From Melioribacter sp. (GTDB taxonomy: Bacteria; Bacteroidota; Ignavibacteria; Ignavibacteriales; Melioribacteraceae): DNA of 64,000 bases. Below the pieces are notes generated by a model. The model had not been told where the DNA came from, searched no databases, and saw only the letters and a program-made list of their open reading frames with translations. The position numbers were made by a program, and so were the translations under genes. The stretch covers positions 124,001-188,000 of the forward strand of contig JAHEZQ010000006.1 in the NCBI GenBank assembly GCA_023250955.1, written 5' to 3'. Positions 50,978 through 59,557 of this stretch are shown piece by piece. Within the stretch, counting starts at the first letter, position 1, and each line of letters starts with the position of its first letter.

Positions 50978-52291
50978 TCAATTTTGAACGACCAAAGTTG
51001 ATTTAATAAGTTTTACTAATGTAGTTTTTTGATTTGAAACTGTTATCGCGGCTAAAAGTTTTTTCTTTACTGAATCAACTTTTTCTTTTTTGTCAGTATA
51101 TAGTTCAGCAATTACTTCCCCTTTTCTAATTTTAGTTCCGATCTTCGGATAAAAAATTATTCCTGCTTTAGGATCAATTTTATCTTCGATTGTATATCTG
51201 CCTGCACCAAGTTCAAGCGACGCCATTCCTACTTCGTAATTATCAATTGTTTTTATATAACCGGTTTTATCTGCAATTAACGATTCATGAATTTTTGATT
51301 TAGGATATTTTTCAGGTTGCTTGATCATATTAACATCGCCTCCCTGAAGTTTAACAATCTCTAAAAATTTATCGAATGCTTTTCCGCTTGCAACAATTTC
51401 TTTGCTTATTTCCACACCTTCTTTGATAGATGATGCTTTCCCGCCAAGATAGATCATCGCACCTGATAAATTCAGTGACAGATCAACAAGATCGCCAAAC
51501 ATTTCACCGCTCAAAACTTTAATTGATTCATAAACCTCAAGCCAGTTCCCGATATAATTTCCAAGCGGCTGATTCATATCTGTAATAAATGCAATTACTT
51601 TTTTATTGAATGCCCTTGCAGTATCGGTAAGAGAATCAGCTAGAGCTAACGAATCATCATAGTTTTTCATAAAAGCGCCCGAGCCGGTTTTAACATCAAG
51701 AACTAATCCGTCAATCCCCTCGGCTAATTTTTTACTCATAATGCTAGCCGTTATTAACGGAATAGATTCAACCGTTGCCGTTACATCTCTTAGTGAATAA
51801 ATTAATTTGTCTGCAGGTGCAACTTCTTTTGTTTGTCCTGCTAATACCGCTCCGCATTTTTTTAGAACTGATTTATATTTTGATAAACTAATATTTGTTT
51901 TAAAGCCTGGAATGGATTCTAACTTATCAAGAGTTCCTCCGGTGTGTCCAAGTCCACGACCACTAATCATTGGCACATTAATTCCTGCTGCGGCAACTAT
52001 TGGTGCAAGAATCAAAGAAGTTTTATCCCCTACGCCTCCGGTAGAATGCTTATCAACTTTTTTCCCTTTTATCGAATCAAGATTAATTACACTTCCGCTG
52101 AATAGCATTGCCTTTGTTAGCCATGCAGTTTCTTTCTTATTCAAACCTTTTAGAAAGGCTGCCATCAAAAAAGATGAGAATTGGTAATTCGGTATTTTCC
52201 CCCTTGTGAAATTTGAAACTAGATATTTAATTTCTTCATCGGTTAAAGCTTTTCCATCACGTTTTTTTTTAATTAGTTCTACAGTATTCAT
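50978..52291 (-). CDS. Thymidine / pyrimidine-nucleoside phosphorylase
   Basis: Splits thymidine or uridine with phosphate into base and (deoxy)ribose 1-phosphate for salvage. The 437-residue protein has the N-terminal helical domain (MNTVELIKKKRDGKALTDEE), the phosphate-binding DKHSTGGVGDKTSLILAP near residue 83, SGRGLGHTGGTLDKLESIPG, DVTATVESIPLI with the substrate residues, and a C-terminal barrel-sandwich domain (GIIFYPKIGTKIRKGEVIAELY). Whether it is the thymidine-specific (DeoA) or broad (Pdp) form is not decidable here. Confidence 0.93.
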   Translation of the reverse strand: MNTVELIKKKRDGKALTDEEIKYLVSNFTRGKIPNYQFSSFLMAAFLKGLNKKETAWLTKAMLFSGSVINLDSIKGKKVDKHSTGGVGDKTSLILAPIVAAAGINVPMISGRGLGHTGGTLDKLESIPGFKTNISLSKYKSVLKKCGAVLAGQTKEVAPADKLIYSLRDVTATVESIPLITASIMSKKLAEGIDGLVLDVKTGSGAFMKNYDDSLALADSLTDTARAFNKKVIAFITDMNQPLGNYIGNWLEVYESIKVLSGEMFGDLVDLSLNLSGAMIYLGGKASSIKEGVEISKEIVASGKAFDKFLEIVKLQGGDVNMIKQPEKYPKSKIHESLIADKTGYIKTIDNYEVGMASLELGAGRYTIEDKIDPKAGIIFYPKIGTKIRKGEVIAELYTDKKEKVDSVKKKLLAAITVSNQKTTLVKLIKSTLVVQN

Positions 52292-52359
52292 TACCGCTCC
52301 AATTTAGGGTAAGATTAAGTCTACAATTAGAAAAAACAAATTCTTGGTAACCACTTCCC

Positions 52360-52391
52360 TTTGAACTCTCTATCAATTTCTATTAACTTGC
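52360..52391 (+). promoter_or_regulatory. Possible pepT promoter
   Basis: TTTG (52360-52363) is followed after 20 bases by TAACTTGC (52384-52391), a near match to TTTG-N19-TAnnTTTG, 38 bases before the pepT ATG. Confidence 0.3.
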
Positions 52392-52428
52392 TATAACAAA
52401 TTATCTTCAAAACAGAATAGAGGCAAAA

Positions 52429-53679
52429 ATGTTTGATCCTAATTACAAATTTACTTGCGTTGATCGCTTCCTAAAATACGTAAAATATGATACTCAATCG
52501 AATGAGGATTCAACAACATTTCCGAGCGATCCTAAGCAGATTGAACTTAGCAAAGCGTTAGTTAAAGAGTTAAAACAGATCGGTTTGAAAGATGTTGCTA
52601 TGGATGAATATGGTTATGTTATGGCTACTCTGCCATCAAATACGAAGAAGAATGTTCCTACTATCGGATTCATCTCTCACGTAGATACTAGTCCGGCTGT
52701 TACCGGAACAAATGTTAGCCCGGTTATACATAAAAATTACCAAGGCGGAGATATTGTTCTTCCAAAAGATCCAACAAAAGTAATTATTGCTTCTGAGAAT
52801 CCTGAACTGAAAGAAATGTTTGGACTAGATATCATAACTTCCGATGGAACAACTTTACTTGGCGCAGATGATAAAGCCGGCATCGCAGAAATTGTGGATG
52901 CGATGAATTACTTGATCCAACATCCAGAAGTTAAACACGGGACAATAAGAATTTGTTTTACCCCTGATGAAGAAGTTGGGCGTGGAACTGAAAAATTCAA
53001 TGTAACAAAGTACGGCGCAAAATATGCTTACACAATTGACGGATCTACTCGCGGTGAAGTTGAAACAGAAACATTTAGTGCAGATGCGGTAGTGATAAAA
53101 TTCAACGGTAAAAATGTTCATCCCGGATATGCAAAAGGAAAGATGATCAACGCGGTTAAGATTGCTTCAAGATTTTTAGAAATGCTTCCCAAGAATAAGC
53201 TTTCACCTGAAACAACGGAGATGCGCGAAGGATATGTTCATCCTACACAAATCAACGGTAATGAAACACAAATGGTATTAAAGTTTATCATCCGTGATTT
53301 TGACGCAGAAAAGTTGAAAGAATATGAATCGTTCCTTAAAGATCTTTGCCAAAAAACAGTTGTACAATTCTCCGGTTCAACTTTTGATTTTGAAGTGATA
53401 GAACAATACCGCAATATGAAATACATTCTTGATCAACACCCCGAGATCGAGGCAAATGCAATCGAAGCATTGAAACAATTAGGCATAAAACCGATTAACT
53501 CTGCAATACGTGGCGGAACAGACGGCTCACGCTTAAGTTATATGGGATTGCCAACACCGAACTTATTTGCCGGTGGACATAATTTTCATGCTTATACCGA
53601 GTATGTTGCAATTCAAGATATGGAAGCCGCGGTAAAGATGATCGTAACTCTTGCAAATGTTTGGGAAGTGAAAGCATAA
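52429..53679 (+). CDS. pepT: Peptidase T (tripeptide aminopeptidase, M20B)
   Basis: Zinc aminopeptidase that removes N-terminal residues from tripeptides in the cytosol. The 416-residue protein has metal and catalytic motifs FISHVDTSPAVTG near residue 80, LGADDKAGIAEIV near residue 145, TPDEEVGRGTEKF with the catalytic Glu-Glu near residue 180, YTIDGSTRGE and, at the end, FAGGHNFHAYTEYVAI with the last metal His. The dimerisation domain occupies about 210-330. It complements the other peptidases in this window, though it is 19 kb from the proline cluster. Confidence 0.95.
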   Translation: MFDPNYKFTCVDRFLKYVKYDTQSNEDSTTFPSDPKQIELSKALVKELKQIGLKDVAMDEYGYVMATLPSNTKKNVPTIGFISHVDTSPAVTGTNVSPVIHKNYQGGDIVLPKDPTKVIIASENPELKEMFGLDIITSDGTTLLGADDKAGIAEIVDAMNYLIQHPEVKHGTIRICFTPDEEVGRGTEKFNVTKYGAKYAYTIDGSTRGEVETETFSADAVVIKFNGKNVHPGYAKGKMINAVKIASRFLEMLPKNKLSPETTEMREGYVHPTQINGNETQMVLKFIIRDFDAEKLKEYESFLKDLCQKTVVQFSGSTFDFEVIEQYRNMKYILDQHPEIEANAIEALKQLGIKPINSAIRGGTDGSRLSYMGLPTPNLFAGGHNFHAYTEYVAIQDMEAAVKMIVTLANVWEVKA

Positions 53680-53749
53680 TGGTTAATGGATTATGTATGA
53701 CGGATGATGTGAAATAATTTCTAATATGTAATAGAAAGAGTTTTTAAAT

Positions 53750-54601
53750 ATGCCCTACAGATTAAAACGTGCGACGGATATTGCTCTTGTTATTAACATT
53801 TTTCTATTCATCATAAAATCAATTGTAGGAATATTATCCAATTCCATCGCAGTAATTTCTGAAGCACTTAATTCTCTTACCGATATTCTTTCTTCGTTAG
53901 GAATTAAATATGCCGTACAGCTATCGCGTGAGAAACCGGATCCAAAACATCAGTTTGGACATACACCGGCTCAACCGATTGCTGCATTCATTCTTGCTGT
54001 CTTCGCTTTTGTTGTTGGAATAAATATCATTGAAGAATCAGTTAAACGATTGGTAGCACCACAAAATATTAATACAATTCCCGCTGTCTATGTTGTTTTA
54101 ATTATAACCATGATTATTAAAATTACTCTTAATCGTTATCAAATTAAAATTGGAAAGATGTTCAACAGTCCCGCAATCAAAGCTGCTTCTGTAGATAGTA
54201 TTAACGATGTGCTTGCTTCTTCAATTGCATTAGTCGGCGTAATTGGTGCTGCTTATAATCTAAAATTTATTGATAGTATTGCCGGAATAATGGTTGCAAT
54301 GTTTATTTTCAAAACCGGTTACGAAGTTGCAAAAGAAAATCTTGATTATCTAATGGGAAGATCCGCAAGCAAAGAATTTGATGAAAAGTTAAAAAGCATC
54401 GCTAAGGAAATTAAAGGCGTTAAAGGAATAAATGATCTTCGTTCTCATTATGTAGGAAATAAATTTCATATCGAAATTCATATTGAAGTAAATAAAGATT
54501 TAAATACCAAAGCTTCGCATGATATAGGCAACCAAGTAAAATTTACGCTCGAAAAACTTGAGGAAGTTCAAAAAGTATTTGTGCACATAGATCCGGTTTA
54601 A
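53750..54601 (+). CDS. Cation diffusion facilitator transporter
   Basis: A 283-residue metal/proton antiporter that expels Zn2+, Fe2+ or similar ions. Six membrane helices (about 10-200) carry the first metal site SNSIAVISEALNSLTDIL near residue 35 and the second SVDSINDVLASSIALVG near residue 150. Both are AxxxN/SxxxD-type motifs slightly changed from the usual HxxxD/DxxxD. The cytoplasmic C-terminal domain (205-283) has SHYVGNKFHIEIHIEV and HDIGNQVKFTLEKL. The asparagine in ALNSLTD replaces the common histidine/aspartate, suggesting an ion other than zinc (for example manganese or iron). Confidence 0.9.
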   Translation: MPYRLKRATDIALVINIFLFIIKSIVGILSNSIAVISEALNSLTDILSSLGIKYAVQLSREKPDPKHQFGHTPAQPIAAFILAVFAFVVGINIIEESVKRLVAPQNINTIPAVYVVLIITMIIKITLNRYQIKIGKMFNSPAIKAASVDSINDVLASSIALVGVIGAAYNLKFIDSIAGIMVAMFIFKTGYEVAKENLDYLMGRSASKEFDEKLKSIAKEIKGVKGINDLRSHYVGNKFHIEIHIEVNKDLNTKASHDIGNQVKFTLEKLEEVQKVFVHIDPV

Positions 54602-54637
54602 TAAACAATTAAAACATTTACTAAGATAAAAGAAAAG

Positions 54638-56332
54638 ATGAATGAACTTAAAAAATTTACCCTGCTTCAAGTTCTAAATAACAGCGCAGAAAAATTTGCA
54701 GATAGACCAGCTGTGAGCTATTTAGATTTTCCAAAAATTAATTACCGGGAATTCAAATCTAAAGCTGAAAACATATCTAATTTTTTGAAAAGCCAAGGAG
54801 TAATAGCCGGAGATAAGGTTGCAATACTAAGTGAGAACCAACCTAATTGGGGAATAGTTTACTTTGCCGTAACTACCATTGGTGCTATTGCAGTTCCGAT
54901 TATGACGGAATTCCATTCAACTGAAGTTCTTCACATACTTAGACACTCGGAGAGCAAAGCAGTTTTTGTATCGGCAAAATATTTTAACAAAATCGAAGAT
55001 GCCGAGGTTAATTCTCTTTTAATACGGGTTCTTTTAGATGACTTTTCCGTTATACCTCCAAATACAAAAAATGACTTGATCAAAGAAGTTATTGCCGGAG
55101 GTAAAAAAGAATTTGCTAAAATAAAAGAAGCTGCATTAAAATTAGTCGGATTAATTCCTGTTGAAGTTGAAGAAGACAACACCGCTCTAATTCTGTATAC
55201 AAGCGGCACAACGGGACATTCAAAGGGGGTAATGCTAACTCATAAAAATATTGTCTCCGATGCTCTTTCCACTCTTGACATGGTTCATATGGATACGAAC
55301 GATAGAATGCTCTCAATTCTTCCGCTCTTTCACACGATCGAATCAACATTGGGACTTGTAATACCAATAATTGCGGGTGCATCCGTTACATATCTTGATA
55401 AGCCTCCAACTGCAGCGGCACTTTTACCTGCTCTTCAAAAAGTAAAACCTACGGTTATGCTTGCTGTTCCATTAATTATAGAAAAAATATATCGTAATAA
55501 AGTTCTTCCGGAATTTAATAAGAAAGCAATGGTCCGCGGGCTTTATAAAATTCCAACAATTAGAAAAAGATTAAATAAAATTGCCGGGAAAAAATTGATG
55601 TACACTTTCGGCGGAGAATTAAGAATGTTCTGCATTGGCGGCGCTTCACTTGCTGCTGATGTTGAAAGATTTTTGAAAGAAGCACATTTTCCGTACGCTA
55701 TCGGTTACGGATTAACAGAAACCTCTCCGCTTGTAACAGGTACTGGTCCGGAGGGTGTACTGCTGCGCTCTGCCGGTAAAGTCATGAAGTGGATGGAAAT
55801 TAAAATTGATAACCCTGACACAAAAAACGGTGAGGGTGAGGTTCTTATTAAAGGTCCGAATGTTATGAAGGGATATTACAAAGATCTTGAGAAGACAAAA
55901 GAAGTTTTTACTGATGACGGCTGGTTCAAGAGCGGTGATCTTGGAGTAATTGATAGCGAAGGTTATCTTTTTATCAAAGGAAGATCAAAAAATGTAATCA
56001 TTGGTTCTAACGGAAAAAATATTTATCCAGAAGAAGTAGAATCAATAATAAATGAATTTCAGTTTGTTGCAGAATCACTTGTTGTTGAAAAGGAAGAGCA
56101 GCTAATTGCAAAAATTTATCTTAATTACGATCAGATTGACGAAGAATTTAAAATTCAAAAACTTACGGAACCGGAGGCAAGAAAAATTGTAAATAAAATT
56201 ATTGATGATCTACTTCCCAAGATTAATGAACGGGTAAATACTTTTTCGCGGATTAATAAAATTGTTGAACAGAGAGAGCCGTTTGAAAAGACTCCTACTC
56301 AAAAAATAAAGCGTTACCTGTACGTGGAATAA
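54638..56332 (+). CDS. AMP-dependent acyl-CoA synthetase/ligase
   Basis: Activates a carboxylic acid, likely a long-chain fatty acid, with ATP and CoA. The 564-residue protein has the P-loop-like LILYTSGTTGHSKGVMLTHKN near residue 185 (quoted only as the signature TSGTTGHSKG), YGLTETSPLVT near residue 355, the hinge FKSGDLGVIDSEGYLFIKGR and C-terminal TPTQKIKRYL with the catalytic lysine. It ends next to a terminator hairpin that it shares with the convergent MmcQ-like gene. Fatty acid is the default substrate guess from similarity to FadD15-like enzymes. Confidence 0.9.
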   Translation: MNELKKFTLLQVLNNSAEKFADRPAVSYLDFPKINYREFKSKAENISNFLKSQGVIAGDKVAILSENQPNWGIVYFAVTTIGAIAVPIMTEFHSTEVLHILRHSESKAVFVSAKYFNKIEDAEVNSLLIRVLLDDFSVIPPNTKNDLIKEVIAGGKKEFAKIKEAALKLVGLIPVEVEEDNTALILYTSGTTGHSKGVMLTHKNIVSDALSTLDMVHMDTNDRMLSILPLFHTIESTLGLVIPIIAGASVTYLDKPPTAAALLPALQKVKPTVMLAVPLIIEKIYRNKVLPEFNKKAMVRGLYKIPTIRKRLNKIAGKKLMYTFGGELRMFCIGGASLAADVERFLKEAHFPYAIGYGLTETSPLVTGTGPEGVLLRSAGKVMKWMEIKIDNPDTKNGEGEVLIKGPNVMKGYYKDLEKTKEVFTDDGWFKSGDLGVIDSEGYLFIKGRSKNVIIGSNGKNIYPEEVESIINEFQFVAESLVVEKEEQLIAKIYLNYDQIDEEFKIQKLTEPEARKIVNKIIDDLLPKINERVNTFSRINKIVEQREPFEKTPTQKIKRYLYVE

Positions 56333-56349
56333 TTTTAAGTTATTAGTTA

Positions 56350-56383
56350 TAAATTATGAATAAATCTTCTCATTCATAATTTA
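56350..56383. terminator. Bidirectional hairpin between convergent genes
   Basis: TAAATTATGAAT (56350-56361) and ATTCATAATTTA (56372-56383) are perfect 12-base inverted repeats. The right arm contains the stop codon of the MmcQ-like gene. All pairs but two are A/T. Confidence 0.55.
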
Positions 56384-56733
56384 GAATTCATAATTTTATT
56401 CCTCTCTTTTTTCGGTAAACCTTCAACTACTAATTCATAAGAGTGATCAATCCAGCTTAGAATTATTTTATCAGGGAGAGTTCCGTCAAGAGCGATTGTA
56501 TTCCAATATTTTTTGTTCATATGATATCCGGGAGTAACTTCTTTGTATTTTTCACGTAATTCAGCTGCTAATTCCGGATCGCATTTTAAGTTAATACTGT
56601 TTGGATGATCTAAATTCAATAGACAGAACATTTTATTCATTACCTTAAAGACAAGTGTCGTCTCATTAAAGGGAAATTCTTCCGTAACTTTTTTCTTTTT
56701 TAAGCAATGTAAGCGAACTTTTTCTATGTCCGT
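56374..56733 (-). CDS. MmcQ/YjbR family DNA-binding-fold protein with an ACG start
   Basis: A protein of 119 residues with the MmcQ/YjbR fold. A standard caller would begin at the ATG at 56640 and give 88 residues, cutting off the conserved N-terminus. Upstream in the same frame the sequence reads DIEKVRLHCLKKKKVTEEFP, then FNETTLVFKVMNKMFCLLNLD, exactly the family's beginning. The codon before DIEK is ACG at 56731-56733, with AGGAG at 56741-56745, seven bases away, an ideal ribosome site. Thus translation appears to start at ACG, or ATG has mutated to ACG. The family's role is unclear, with a fold like CyaY/DNA-binding proteins. Confidence 0.82.
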   Translation of the reverse strand, partial: TDIEKVRLHCLKKKKVTEEFPFNETTLVFKVMNKMFCLLNLDHPNSINLKCDPELAAELREKYKEVTPGYHMNKKYWNTIALDGTLPDKIILSWIDHSYELVVEGLPKKERNKIMNSKL

Positions 56734-56837
56734 CTTTGTTCTCCTAATATAAAAGTGAGTGTAATTTACCTCATTTTTTTGAAACTAAACTATTATTTTG
56801 GTGTAACACAATTCAACAATACTGAAATAGGAATCAA

Positions 56838-58910
56838 ATGAAGAAACTGTTTATAATTCTAATATTATTTGTGCTTGCGATTAACTCCTATGCACAAAAT
56901 CCTAATGAAGTTCTTTCAAAAGATCATTCAATAGATACAAATAAAGTAATATTACCTGATGAAACATACAAACGTGTCAGCCAGGTAATTACACAATTTC
57001 TCTCGTTATATCATTACAAAAAACAAAAACTGAATGATTCTCTTTCTTCTGTAATCTTTGATCAATACATAAATGCTCTGGATAATAACAAATTATATTT
57101 TCTTAAATCCGATATAGATAATTTTGAAAAATATAGATATCAGATTGATGATTTCTTAAAAGAAGGGAACATCAGTGCTGCATTTGAAATATTCTATGTT
57201 TACAAAAAGCGGCTTAACGAAAGGATAAAATACATTAATGCTCTTTTACAGGATAAAATTGATTTTAATGTTAATGAATCTTTTTCACCAGACAGAGAAA
57301 AATCAGATTGGGCCAAAACATCTGAGGAACTTGATGAGCTTTGGAGATTGAGAATAAAAAATGATGCTTTGAATTTAACTTTATCTGGAAAAGATTGGAA
57401 AGGGACTACAGATATACTACTAAAACGTTACCATAACTATCACAAGATAGTTTTACAATATGAAGCTGAAGATATATTTGCTCTTTTCATGAATTCATTT
57501 ACGCAAGTTTATGATCCTCACACGGATTATTTTTCACCTGCTGCTTCTGAAAATTTTAACATTGCTATGAGATTATCTTTAGAAGGAATCGGCGCAACCT
57601 TACGTCAAGACAATGATTATACTGTTGTAGCAAGCATCGTTCCGGGCGGACCAGCTAATAAAAGCGGATTATTACATGAAGAAGATAAAATAATCGGTGT
57701 GGCTCAAGGTGAAGACGGTGAAATGGTGGATATAATTGGGTGGCGAGTTGATGATGCTATTCAGTTGATCCGCGGAAAGAAAGGTACGATTGTCCGTTTG
57801 CAAATAATGAGAGCTAAAGACGGACCGGGTGATCCTTCAACGGAGATTAAAATTGTAAGAGAAAAAATTAGACTTGAAGAACAAGCTGCTAAAGATGAAA
57901 TATTAGACATCGAAGAAAGCGGAAAAAGTTTTAAACTTGGCATAGTTAAACTACTTTCGTTTTATACTGACTTTGAAGCTCAGCAAAAAGGTGATCCGAA
58001 TTATAAGAGTACAACACGTGATGTAAAAAATATTCTTAATAAATTCAAAGAACAAAAAGTTGACGGAGTAATTCTTGATCTGCGGAATAACGGCGGTGGA
58101 TCGCTTCAAGAAGCAATTCAATTAACAGGATTGTTTATCAAAGACGGCCCGGTTGTTCAAGTTAAAAATTCCGCTAATATGGTAGAGGTTGATAATGACC
58201 CTGATCCTTCCATTGTTTACGATGGACCGCTTGCTGTTATGACAAACAGGTTTAGTGCCTCTGCATCAGAAATATTTGCCGCTGCCATTCAAGATTACGG
58301 CAGAGGACTTATTCTTGGATCAAATACTTATGGTAAGGGTACTGTCCAAAACATGATTGACCTTAACCGTGCAATGCCAATAACAAATAAAAAATTAGGC
58401 CAATTGAAAATTACTATACAAAAATTTTATAGGATTACAGGCAGCTCTACTCAGCATCTTGGCGTTAAACCTGATATTAGTTTTCCTTCACAATTCACAG
58501 CAAAAGAATTTGGAGAAAGTTCACAACCGAGTGCATTGCCTTGGGATCAAATTCAATCTGCACAGTTTAAGCCATATTCAGATCTATCAAAATATTTTCC
58601 TCTTTTAGAAAAGAAGCATGATGATAGAATAAAAAATGATATTGAATACAACTTTATGCTGGATGATATTAAAGAGTTCAATCAAAACAGAGAGAAAAAA
58701 ACACTTTCGTTAAATGAAGCTGTAAGAAAATTAGAACGAAATCAAGCGGAAGTAAATAAAAAAAAGAAAGATGAAGAGCGTGCTAAATACTTAGGATTGA
58801 AAATTGATGAGAAGAAAGAAGTAGAAGTGCCACAGTCAAAACAATCTGATTTTGAATTAAAAGAAAGCGGAAGAATTTTAGCCGATTTAATTTTAGCCAA
58901 GGTTGGTTAA
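56838..58910 (+). CDS. prc: Carboxy-terminal processing (tail-specific) protease Prc
   Basis: Periplasmic serine protease that degrades or trims proteins from the C-terminus. The 690-residue protein has a signal peptide (1-19), the long N-terminal Tsp domain (about 30-230, VYDPHTDYFSP at its end), a PDZ domain (GIGATLRQDNDYTVVASIVPGGPANKSGL, of which SIVPGGPANKSGLLHEEDKI is the core), the S41 catalytic domain with DLRNNGGGSLQEA and the Ser in NRFSASASEIF near residue 478, Lys in NTYGKGTVQ, and a C-terminal DUF3340-like helical region (from about 540). The architecture matches E. coli Prc. Its preceding gap lies directly after the MmcQ-like gene's promoter region. Confidence 0.94.
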   Translation: MKKLFIILILFVLAINSYAQNPNEVLSKDHSIDTNKVILPDETYKRVSQVITQFLSLYHYKKQKLNDSLSSVIFDQYINALDNNKLYFLKSDIDNFEKYRYQIDDFLKEGNISAAFEIFYVYKKRLNERIKYINALLQDKIDFNVNESFSPDREKSDWAKTSEELDELWRLRIKNDALNLTLSGKDWKGTTDILLKRYHNYHKIVLQYEAEDIFALFMNSFTQVYDPHTDYFSPAASENFNIAMRLSLEGIGATLRQDNDYTVVASIVPGGPANKSGLLHEEDKIIGVAQGEDGEMVDIIGWRVDDAIQLIRGKKGTIVRLQIMRAKDGPGDPSTEIKIVREKIRLEEQAAKDEILDIEESGKSFKLGIVKLLSFYTDFEAQQKGDPNYKSTTRDVKNILNKFKEQKVDGVILDLRNNGGGSLQEAIQLTGLFIKDGPVVQVKNSANMVEVDNDPDPSIVYDGPLAVMTNRFSASASEIFAAAIQDYGRGLILGSNTYGKGTVQNMIDLNRAMPITNKKLGQLKITIQKFYRITGSSTQHLGVKPDISFPSQFTAKEFGESSQPSALPWDQIQSAQFKPYSDLSKYFPLLEKKHDDRIKNDIEYNFMLDDIKEFNQNREKKTLSLNEAVRKLERNQAEVNKKKKDEERAKYLGLKIDEKKEVEVPQSKQSDFELKESGRILADLILAKVG

Positions 58911-58920
58911 ATCCATCTAG

Positions 58921-58990
58921 GACCACTCCCGGATTAAAGGGTGCAACAATAAATTAAGAACTCTCCCCTTAGGGGAGGAATGAGGTGGGG
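58921..58990. repeat. GC-rich intergenic palindrome abutting a translation start
   Basis: CTCCCCT (58963-58969) and AGGGGAG (58971-58977) form the centre; the flanks GACCACTCCC (58921) and GAGGTGGGGT (58982-58991) can pair at the outside. The element supplies GGGGAGG and the GTG start of the next gene. Its layout is like 27611-27663. Confidence 0.65.
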
Positions 58991-59458
58991 TTTTTGAAAA
59001 CGAACGCTGTCCGAATATTAGAATCAAAAAATAATTCACATTCAATTATTGAATATCAGTCCAACGAAGATGAGATAGACGCTGTTTCTGTAGCCAACAA
59101 AATTGGAGCGCCCCCGGAAACAGTATTCAAAACTCTTGTTGCAAGAAACGACCGAAACGAAATTATTGTATTTGTTATCCCTGGAAATTTCGAACTTAAT
59201 CTTAAGAAAGCTGCAAAATCTTCCGGAAGCAAAAATATTGAACTGATAAAAGTAAAAGAGCTACAGCCGTTAACGGGATATATTCGCGGCGGCTGTTCGC
59301 CTATCGGAATGAAAAAACTATTCCGGACTTTCATTGATGAATCCGCTCAGCTTTATGGTAAAATATATTGCAGTGCAGGTGCACGCGGAATTCAAGTCAA
59401 TTTATCCCCTTCCGACTTAGTATTATTAGTGGATGCTTGTTTTGCAGATCTGATCTAA
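58985..59458 (+). CDS. ybaK: YbaK/EbsC-type Cys-tRNA(Pro) deacylase
   Basis: A 157-residue editing protein that hydrolyses misacylated Cys-tRNA(Pro). Family features are VANKIGAPPETVFKTLVA near residue 35, IVFVIPGNFELNLKKAAKSS with the catalytic-site Lys, GYIRGGCSPIGMKK near residue 98 and YCSAGARGIQVNLSPSDLV at the end. There is no ATG at the N-terminus: the start is probably GTG at 58985 or TTG at 58994, both inside the palindromic repeat, whose GGGGAGG acts as the ribosome site. Proline-rich peptide use by this organism may make tRNA(Pro) editing relevant, but that is only a thought. Confidence 0.9.
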   Translation: MGFLKTNAVRILESKNNSHSIIEYQSNEDEIDAVSVANKIGAPPETVFKTLVARNDRNEIIVFVIPGNFELNLKKAAKSSGSKNIELIKVKELQPLTGYIRGGCSPIGMKKLFRTFIDESAQLYGKIYCSAGARGIQVNLSPSDLVLLVDACFADLI

Positions 59459-59557
59459 TCTACCAAAATTATTACACTGTTAATTTTCTCAAGTTAGTTT
59501 CAATCTTTATTTTGAAACGTCTAATTTATCCATTGATAATTATACTACGGAGTGTGT

